Below, piece by piece: positions 55,339 to 64,000 of a DNA stretch of 64,000 nt. The translations under genes and the position numbers were made by a program. Origin of the DNA: Megascapheus bottae (lineage: Eukaryota; Chordata; Mammalia; Rodentia; Geomyidae). The DNA lies in NCBI GenBank assembly GCA_024803745.1, contig JANJXV010000048.1:2516001-2580000 (forward strand), written 5' to 3'. Numbering within the stretch: position 1 is the stretch's first letter; every line of letters starts with the position of its first letter. The notes below the pieces were generated by a model, which searched no databases, had not been told where the DNA came from, and saw only the letters and a program-made list of their open reading frames with translations.

Positions 55339-58300
55339 CCTAAACCTAACCCTAAAACTAACCCTAACCCTAACCCTAACTCTAACCCCTAACCCTAACC
55401 CTAACCCTAACCCTTTCGCTTATTCTAACCCTACCCCTAGCCCTAACCCTAACTCTAACCCTTACCCTTAACCAAACCCTAACCCTAACCCTAACCCTGA
55501 CCCTAAACCTAACCCTAACCCTAACCCAGACCCTAAACCTAACCCTTACCCTTACGCTAACCCTAACCCTAACCCTAACTCTAAACCTAACACTTACCCT
55601 TACCCTAACCCTAAACCTAACCCTAACACTTAGCCTAACCCTAACCCTAACCCCTAAACCTAAACCTAACCCTAACCCTAAATCTAACCCTTAACCTTAC
55701 CCTAACCCTAACAATTACAATAACCCTAACCCTTATCCTAACCCTAACACCTAACCCTTTCCCTAACCCGAACCCTAACCCTAAACGCAAACCTTACCCT
55801 TACCCTCACCCTAACACAGACCTTAACGCCAACCCTAAACCTAACTGTAACCCTTACCCTTACACTAACCCTAACCCTAAACCCAACCATAACCCTAACC
55901 CTAACCCTAACCCTTACCCTAATCCTAACCCTTAACCTAAACCTATCCCTACCCATAACCCTATGGCTAAACTTAACCCTAATCCTTACCCTTACCCTAA
56001 CCTTAAACATATCCCTAAACCTAAACCTAACCTTAACCCTAACCCTAACCTTAACCCTAAACTAACCCTAACGCTAACCCTTACCCTAACCCTAACCCTA
56101 AACTTAACCCTAACCCAAAACTTAACCCTAACCCTTACCCTTACCCTAACCCTAACCCTAACCCTAAATGTAACCCTAACCCTAACCCTTACCCTTACCC
56201 TAACCCTATCCCTAACCCTAAGTCTAACATTAAACCTAACACTTACCCTTACCCTAACTCAAACCCAAACCCTAACCCTAACCCTTACCCTTACCATAAC
56301 CGTAACAATAACCCTTACCCTCACCCTAACCCTAACCCTAAACCTAAACTTAACCCTAACCCTAACCCTAACCCTTACCCTTACCCTAACCCTAACACTA
56401 AACCTAACCCTAACCCTAACCCTAAACCTAACCCTAATCCTTACCCTCATCCTAATAGCAACCCTAAACCTAACCTTACCCTTACCCTAAACCTAACCCT
56501 AAACTTCATGCTAACCCTAACCCTAAACCTAACCCGATTCCTAACCCCTAATCCTAACCCTAACCCTAACCCTAACCCCTAACCCTAACCCTAACACTTA
56601 CCCTTACCCTAACCCTAACCCTAACCTTAATGCCAACCCCAACCCTAACCCAAACCCTAACCCTTACAGTAACACTAACGCTAACCCTAATCCTTACCCT
56701 AACCCTAACCCTAACCCTTACCTTTCCCTAACGAAAACACTAACCCTAAACCCAACCCTTACCCTACCATAACCCTAACCCTAACATTAACCCTAACGCT
56801 AACGCTAAACCTAACCCTTACCCTTACCCTAACCCTAATCCTAAACCTAACACTAACCCTAACCGTATCCCTTAACCTTACCCTAATCCTAACCCTAACC
56901 CTAACCCTAATTCTAAATCTAACCTTAACCCTAACCCTAAGCCTTACCCTTACCCTAACCCTAAACCAAACCCTAACGTAAACCCTAACCCTTACCCTTA
57001 CCCTAACATTAACCCTAACCCTAACCCTTACCCTTACCCTAACCAAAACCATAAAACTAACACTAAACCTAACCCTTACCCTTACCCTAACCCTGATCCT
57101 AACCCTAACTGTAACCCTAACCTTAACCCTAACCCTAACCCTTACCCTAACCCTAACCCTAACCCTTACCCTTAACCTAACCCTAACTCTAACCCTAAAC
57201 CTATCCCTACACCTAACCCTAACCCTTACCATAACCCTAACCCTAACCCTTAGCCTAACCCTAACCCTAAATTAACCCTAACCCTAACCCTAACATTAAC
57301 CCTTACCCTTACCTTAACCCTAACCCTAACCCTAACTTTAACCTTAACCTGAACCCTAACCCTTGCCCCAACCCTAACCCTAACCCTAACATTCACCCTA
57401 ACCCTAACCCTAACCCTTACCCTTACCCTAACCGTTACCCTAAACCTGACCCTAACCCTAAACCTAACCCTTAACCTTACCCTAACCCTAACCGTAAACC
57501 TAACCCTTACCCTAACTCTAACCCTAACCCTAACCCTAACCCTAGCCCTTACCATTACCCTAACCCTAAACCTAACCCTAACCCTAACATTAACCCTAAC
57601 TCTTAGCCTTACCCTAACCCTAACCTTAACACAAACACTAACCTTAACCCTAACCATAAACCTAACCCTAACCCTTACCCTTACCCTAACCCTAACCCTA
57701 AACCTAACCCTAACCCTAAACCTAACCGTAACACCTAACCCTTACCCTTACCCTAACCCTAACGCTAGGTCTAACCCTAACCCCTAACCCTAACCCTACC
57801 CCTAACCCTAAACCTAAACCTAAGCCTAACCCTAATTCTAACCCTAACCTAAACCTAATCCGTACCCTTAACCTTACCATAACCCTAACCTTAATGCTAA
57901 CCCTAACCCTAACCCTATTCCTTAGCCTAACCGAAACCCTAACCCTAACCCTTACCCTTACCCTAACCAAAACCATAAACCTAACACTAACCCTAACCCA
58001 AACCCTTACCCTTACCCTGACCCTAAACCTAACCCTAACCCTAATCCTAACCTCAACCCTAACCTAACCCTAACCCTAACCCTTACCCTTACCGTAACCC
58101 TAACCCTAAACCTAACCCTAACCCTAACCCTAACCCTTACCCTTAACCTAACCCTAACCCTATCCCTAACACTAACGCTAACCCTAAACCTAACCCTACC
58201 CCTAACCCTAACCCTTACCCTAACCCTAACCCTAACCCTAACCCTTAGCCTAACCCTAACCCTAACCCTAAACTTAACCCTAACCCTAACCCTAACCCTT

Positions 58301-59394
58301 ACCCTAACCCTAACCCTAACCCTAACCCTAAACCTAACCTTAACCCTAACCCTAACCCTAACCCTTACCCTTACCCTAACCCTAACCCTAAACCTAACTA
58401 TAACACTAACCCTAAACCTAACCCTTACCCTAACCTTAATATTAAACCTAACCCTAACCCTAACCCCTAAACCTAACTCTAACCCTAACCCTAACCATTG
58501 CCCTTTCCCTAACCCTAACCTAACCCTAACCTTAACCCTAACCCAAATCCTAACCCTAACCCTTACACTGACCTTAACCCTAACCCTAAACCTAAACCTA
58601 CCCCTAATCCTAACCCTAACCCTAACCCTAACACTAACGCTAACCTAAACCATAACCCTAACCCTAACCCTAACCCTAACCCTTACCCTTACACTAACCC
58701 TAAACTTCACTCTAACCCTAACCCTAACCCTAACCCTAACCCTTACCCTAACCTTAACCCTTACCCTAAACATAACCCCTAACCCTCCCCTTATCCTAAC
58801 TCTAACCCTAAACATAACCCTAACCCTAAACCTTACCCTAACCCTAACCCTAACCCTAAACCTAACCGTAACCCTAACCCTAACCCTTACCCTTACCCTA
58901 ACCCTACCCCTAAACCTAAACCTAACCCTAACCCTAATCCTAACCCTAAACATAACCCCTAACCCTCACCATTACCCTAACTCTAACCCTAACCCTAACC
59001 CTTACCCTAAACCTAACCCTAAATGTAACACTAACACTAATCCTAAACCGTACCTTAACCTAAATCTAACCCTAAACCTAACCGTAACCCTAACCCTAAC
59101 CCTAACCCTAAACCTAACCTTAACCCTAATTCTAACCCTAACCTAAACCTAATCCGTACCCTTAACCTTACCCTAACCCTAACCTTAATGCTAACCCTAA
59201 CCCTAAACCTAACCTTAATGCTAACCCTAAACCTAAACCTAATCCTTAGCCTAACCATAACCCTAAACCTAAACCTAACCCCCACCCTAACCCAAACCCT
59301 AACCCTAACCGTTACCCTAACCCTAACTCTAAACGTAGCCCTAATGCTATCCCAAACCTAACCCTCACCCTTACCCTTACCCTAACCCTAACTC
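54791..59394 (+). repeat. Family C unit 2
   Basis: This unit is about 770 bp longer than unit 1. Part of the excess is the second ~319 bp repeat. Most of the rest lies at about 57,660-58,100, where family B-like sequence (CGCTAGGTCTAACCC at about 57,765, CCAAAACCATAAACC near 57,967) is present that unit 1 lacks. No gene is seen. Confidence 0.78.
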
Positions 59395-59962
59395 TAAACC
59401 GAACCTTAACCCTAAATCTAAACCTAACCCCTAAACCTAACTCTAAACCAAACCCTTACCCTTACCCTAACCCTAACCCTAACCCTAACACGTACCATTA
59501 ACCTAACCCTAACCCTAACCCTAACCCTAACCCTAAATTTTACCCTAAACCTAACCATAACCCTAACCCTTACCCCAACACTAACCTTAACCCAAACCCC
59601 TAAACCTAACCCTTACCCTAACCCTAACCTTAACCCTAACCCTAACTCTAAACCGAGCCCTAATCCTATCCCTAAACCTAACCCTCACCCTTACCCTTTC
59701 CCTAACCCTAACTCTAAACCGAACCTTAACGCTAAACCTAAACCTAACCCCTAAACCTAACTCTAAACCAAACCCTTACCCTTACCCTAACCCTAACCCT
59801 AACCCTAACACTTACCGTTAACCTAACCCTAACCCTAACCCTAACCCTAACTTTTACCCTAAACCTAACCATAACCCTAACCCTTACCCTAACCCTAACC
59901 TTAACATTAACCCCTAAACCTAACCCTCACCCTAACACTAACCCTAACCCTAATCCTTACCT
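59325..59962 (+). repeat. Pair of about 319 bp repeats (second pair)
   Basis: AACTCTAAAC occurs at 59,325 and 59,644, and TAAACCGAACCTTA at 59,395 and 59,715. Both are 4604 bp from the first pair, so the small duplication came before the copying of the whole unit. Confidence 0.82.
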
Positions 59963-61650
59963 TAACCCTAAACCTAACCCTTAGGCTAACCCTAACCCTA
60001 ACCCTAACCTTAACCCTAACCCTAACCCTAACCCTTACCCTAACCCTTACCCTAAACCTAACCCTAACCCTAACCTTAACCCTAACCCTTACCCTTACCC
60101 TAACCCTAACCCTAACCCTAAACCAAACCCTAACATAAACCCTAACCCTTACCCTTACCCTAACATTAACCCTAACCCTAACCCTTACCCTTAACCTAAC
60201 CAAAACCATAAACCTAACACTAACCCTAACCCTAACCCTTACCCTTACCATAACCCTAACCCTAACCCTAACCCTAACCTTAACCCTAACCCTAACCCTT
60301 ACCCTTACGCTAACCCTAACTCTAAACCTAACCCTAACCCTAAACCTAACACTAACCCTTACCCTTAACCTAACCCTAACTCTAACCCTAAACCTAACCC
60401 TACACCTAACCCTAACCCTTAACCTAACCCTAACCCTAACCCTTAGCCTAACCCTAACCCTAACCCTAAACTTAACCCTAACCCAAACCCTAACATTAAC
60501 CCTTACCCTTACCTTAACCCTAACCCTAACCCTAACCCTAACCCTAACCTTAATCCTATCCCTAACCCTAACACTTACCCTTACCCTAACCCTAACCCTT
60601 AACCTAACCATAACACTAACCCTAAACCTAACCCTTACCCTCACCCTAAACTTAACATTAAACCTAACCCTAACCCTAACCCCTAACCCTAACTCTAACC
60701 CTAACCCTAACACTTACCCATTCCCTCACCTTAACCTAAACCTCACCTTAACCCTAACCCTTACCCTTACCCTAACCCTAACCCTAACCCTAAACGTAAC
60801 CCTAACCCTAACCCTTACCCTTACCCTAACCCTAACCCTAACACTAACCCTAACATTAAACCTAACACTTACCCTTACCCTAACCCAAACCCAAACCCTA
60901 ACCCTAACCCTTACCCTTACCATAACCCTCACCCTAACCCATTCCCTAACCCTAACCTAACCCTAACCTTAACCCTAACCCTAATACTAACCCTAACACT
61001 TACACTTACCTTAACCCTAAACCTAAACCTAAACCTAACCCTAATCCTAACCCTAAACCTAACCCTAACACTAACGCTAACCTATACCCTAACCCTAAAC
61101 CTAACCCTAACCATTATCCTTACACTAACCCTAACATTAACACTAAGCCTAACCCTTACCCTTATCCTAACCCTAACCCTAACTCTAACCCTAACCCTAA
61201 CCCTAAGCCTAACCCTTACCCTAACCCTAACCCTAACCCTAAACAAAACCCCTAACCCTCACCCTTACCCTAACTCTAACCCTAAACCTAACCCTAACCT
61301 AAACCTTACCCTAACCCTAACCCTAATCCTAAACCTAACCGTAAACCTAACCATAACCCTTACCCTTACCCTAACCCTACCCCTAAACCTAAACCTAACC
61401 CTAACCCTAACCCTAACCCTAAACATAACCCCTAACCCTCACCATTACCCTAACTTTAACCCTAACCCTAACCCTTAACCTAAACCTAACGCTAACTGTA
61501 ACACTATCCCTAACCCTAACCCTTACCCTTAACCTAACCCTAACCCTAAAACTAACCTTAACCCTAACCCTAACCCTTACCCTTACCCTAAACCTACCCC
61601 TAAACCTAAAGCTCTCCCTAAACCTAACCCTAACCCCTAACGCTAAACCC
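59395..61650 (+). repeat. Family C unit 3, partial and diverged
   Basis: After the repeat pair, the order of tags follows units 1 and 2 with gaps: CCAAAACCATAAACCTAACA near 60,198, CCCTTAGCC then AACATTAACCCTTACCC near 60,440-60,510, and CATAACCCCTAACCCTCACC near 61,423. Large parts are missing or rearranged. No gene is seen. Confidence 0.62.
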
Positions 61651-64000
61651 AACCCTAACCCTAACCCTAACCCTTACCCTTACCCTAACCCAAACCCTAA
61701 CCCTAATCCTTCCCCTAACCCTAACCCTAACCCTAACCCTTACCCTTTCCTTAACCCTAACCCTAACCCTAAACTTAACTTAACCCTAAACCTAACCCTA
61801 AATGTAACACTAACCCTAACCCTAACGCTAAACCTTACCCTTACCCTAAGCCTATCCGTAAAGCTAAACCTAACCCTAAACCTAACCCTAACCCTAAACC
61901 TAACCCTAAACTTAACCCTAACCCTAACCCTAACCCTTACCGTTACCCTAACCCTAAACCAAAACCTAACCCTAACTCTAACCCTAATCCTTACCATAAC
62001 CCTAACCCTAAACCGAACCCTAACCCTAACCCTAACCCTAACCATTACCCTTATCCTAACCCTAAACCTAAGCAAAACCCTAACCCTAATCCTAACAGTT
62101 ACCCTTACCCTAACCCTAACACTAACACTTACCCTTACCCTAACCCTAACACTAACCGTAACCCCAACCCTAAACCTAAACCTACCCATAAACGTAACCC
62201 TAACCCTTACCCTAACGCTAACGCTAAGCCTAACCCTAACCCTAAACTTACCCTTGCCCTAACCCTAACCCTAACCCTTACACTTACCCTTACCATAACC
62301 CTAACCCTTACACTAACCGTAACCCTAAAACTAACCCTAACCCCTAACCCTAAACCTTACACTAAACCTAAGCTTAACCCTAACCCTAACTCTAACCCTT
62401 ACCCTTACCCTAACCCTAACCTTAACCCTAAACCTAACTCTAACACTAACCCTTACCCTAACCCTAATCCTAACCCTAAACCTAACCCCTAACCCTAAAC
62501 CTTACACTAACTCTAACCCTAAAACTAAGCCTAACCCTAAATCTTACAGTAACCCTAACCCTAAACCTAACCCCTATCCCTAATCCTTACCCTAACACTA
62601 AACCTAACCCTAAACCTAACCCTAACCCTTACCCTTACCCTAAACCTTACCCTAAACCTAACCTTAACCCTAACCCTAAACCTTACCCTAAGCTTTACCC
62701 TTACCATAACCCTAACCCTAATCCTAAACCTAACCCTAATCCTAACCCTAACACTTACCCTCACCCTAACCCTATCCCTAACCCTAACTCTAACCCCTAA
62801 CCCTAACCCTAACACATACCCTCACCCTAACCCCAACCCTAACACTAACCCTAACCCTTAACCCTCACCCTTAACCTAACCCTAACCCTAACTCTAACCC
62901 ATACCTTAACCCTAAGCCTAATCCTAACCCTAAACCTAACCCTAACCCTAACCCTAATCCTAACCTTAACCCTAACACTAACCATAACCCTTACCATTAC
63001 CCTAATCCTAAACCTAACACTAAGCTGAAACCGAACCCTTTCCCTTACCCTAACCCTAACTTTAATGCTAACCCTAACCCTAACCCTAACCCTTACATTA
63101 ACCCTAACCCTAACCCTAATCCTTACCCTAACCTTAACCCTAACCCTAACACTAAACCTAACCCTTACCCTAAAACTAACCCTAACTCTAACCCTAACCC
63201 TAACCCTAAACCTAACCCTTACCCTAACACTAAACCTAACCCTAAACATAACCCCTAACCCTAACCGTTACCCTAACCTAACCCTAACCCTAACTCTTAC
63301 ACTAACTCTAACCCTGACCCTAAACCTTCCATTTACACTTACCTTAACAGTAACCCTACACTTAACCTAACCCTAATCCTAACACTAAACCTAAACCCTA
63401 ACCCTAAGCCTAACCCTAACCCTAACCCTTACCCTTACCCTAACCCTAACCCTAACTCTAACCCTAACCCTAACCCTAACCCTTACCCTAACGCTAACCC
63501 TAAACCTAACCCTAACACTAACACTTACCCTCGCCCTAAGCCTTACCCTATACCTAATCCTAATCCTTACCCTTACCTTAACCCTAAACCTGACACTATC
63601 CCTTACTCCTAACCCTAACCCTAACCCAAACCCTTACCCTTACACGAACCCTAACCCTAACCTTAACCCTAACCTTAACACTAACCCTAATCCTAACCCT
63701 TACCCTTACGCAAACCCTAACCCTAATCCTAACACTTACACTTACTCTAACCCTATCCCTAAACCTAAACCTTACCCTAACTGTAACCCTAACCCTAACT
63801 CCTAACCCTAACCATAAACATAACTCTAACCCTACCCTTACCCAAACCCTAAACCTAACCCTTACCCTAACCCTAACCCTTACCCTAACCCTAACCCTAT
63901 CCCCCTAACCCTAACCCTATCCCTTACCCTAACCGTAACCCTAACACTTACCCTAACACTAACCCTTACCCTAACCCTAATCCTAACCCCTACCCTAACC
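61651..64000 (+). repeat. Tail of degenerate telomeric repeat, no clear partner
   Basis: This stretch is hexamer variants up to the window edge. The CATAACCCCTAACCC tag is seen near 63,246 and CTTTAATGCTAACCC at about 63,059, so it still belongs to the same superfamily. I recognise no large duplication and no gene. The array evidently continues beyond the window. Confidence 0.65.

Larger units (their letters stand above)
1..64000 (+). repeat. Degenerate telomere-type (CCCTAA)n array spanning the window
   Basis: Every stretch is built from CCCTAA hexamers or one- to two-base variants, with the C-rich strand on + throughout. G is rare on the + strand and appears only in variant hexamers such as CGCTAA, CCGTAA, CCCTGA, GCCTAA and CCCTAG. 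The hexamer phase is kept over long stretches and broken at a limited set of recurring places. No long perfect run is present at either end, so neither edge looks like an active chromosome terminus. The motif is the animal/vertebrate telomere repeat. The degeneracy and the long-range duplications fit an interstitial or subtelomeric telomere-derived satellite. The orientation would suit the left end of a chromosome, but an internal block could lie either way. Confidence 0.97.

Noticed and set aside
1..64000. Dozens of long open frames on both strands (Arg-Val on -, Leu-Thr on +, Pro-Asn stretches on +) as protein genes
   Set aside because: They are the translated repeat. A hexamer equals two codons and four of six phases have no stop. 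There is no domain, no unique sequence, no promoter or splice pattern, and overlapping frames occur on both strands.
1..64000. Active chromosome terminus
   Set aside because: Neither window edge has a run of perfect CCCTAA. Divergence is similar along the tract, and position 1 is homologous to the internal position 13,783.
1..64000. Variants as long-read basecalling errors
   Set aside because: The same variants recur in register in copies thousands of bases apart and define clean families. Random basecalling errors would not. Assembly-level duplication of the near-identical blocks is still possible.
1..64000. Insect (TTAGG), nematode (TTAGGC) or plant (TTTAGGG) telomere repeats
   Set aside because: GCCTAA and CCTAAA-like strings occur, but only as scattered variants. 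The prevailing unit is clearly the 6-base CCCTAA.
1..64000. tRNA, rRNA, transposon or LTR remnants
   Set aside because: No stretch departs from telomere-like hexamers for more than roughly 20 bases, and no terminal repeats or conserved RNA boxes are visible.
1..64000. Coding selection as the reason for the abundant CCCTTA variant
   Set aside because: The change is silent in two phases, but the other silent changes at the same base are rare, and non-silent variants such as ACCTAA are also very common. Mutation and duplication explain the pattern.

Overview
The whole window is one continuous tract of degenerate telomere-type repeat. The + strand carries the C-rich strand (CCCTAA) and the - strand the G-rich strand (TTAGGG), in one orientation from base 1 to base 64000. 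I see no unique sequence, no recognisable protein gene, RNA gene, transposon, CRISPR array or promoter. The repeat type is the ancestral animal motif, shared with all vertebrates and also some fungi and protists. Its size and its nested duplications suggest subtelomeric or interstitial telomeric heterochromatin of a large-genome eukaryote, most likely an animal. The sequence does not allow a species call.

The hexamers are heavily diverged. Besides CCCTAA the common forms are CCCTTA (often in pairs), ACCTAA and CACTAA. Rarer forms include CCTTAA, CCATAA, CCGTAA, CGCTAA, TCCTAA and CCCTCA. I found no pure CCCTAA run longer than about seven units. The variant pattern acts as a barcode that shows how the tract was built: by nested tandem duplications at scales of about 78 bp, 89 bp, 320 bp, 331 bp, 1.58 kb, 1.8 kb, 4.1-4.6 kb, 6.5 kb, 8.6 kb and 13.8 kb.

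Layout. (1) Family A, 1 to about 23,750. Positions 1-8015 recur almost unchanged at 13,783-21,803. Both copies contain a higher-order repeat (HOR) of exactly 1584 bp (264 hexamers), in arrays at 3801-8015 and 17,589-23,750. Older diverged copies of the flanking modules fill 8016-13,782. (2) A transitional zone, 23,751-29,905, with a ~331 bp repeat near 25 kb and a ~1.84 kb duplication at 26.5-29.9 kb. (3) Family B, about 29.9-50.5 kb. It holds a 6519 bp tandem duplication (35,360-41,878 and 41,879-48,397) that appears to sit on top of an older ~8.64 kb duplication. (4) Family C, about 50.5-61.65 kb, with two full units and one partial unit of 3.8-4.6 kb, two of them carrying an internal ~319 bp duplication. 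(5) A tail, 61.65-64 kb, without a duplication that I can recognise.

No genes work together here. Long open frames are present on both strands because a 6-base repeat is two codons long and four of its six frames lack a stop. They read as Arg-Val (- strand) or Leu-Thr (+ strand) dipeptide strings and are not annotated as genes. The points of interest are the exact HOR, the duplication history, the motifs shared across families, and the possibility that TERRA-like transcripts from the - strand could carry ATG-started Arg-Val reading frames. All positions were read by eye. Block edges are good to a few bases where a junction is described and to about 50-100 bases elsewhere.
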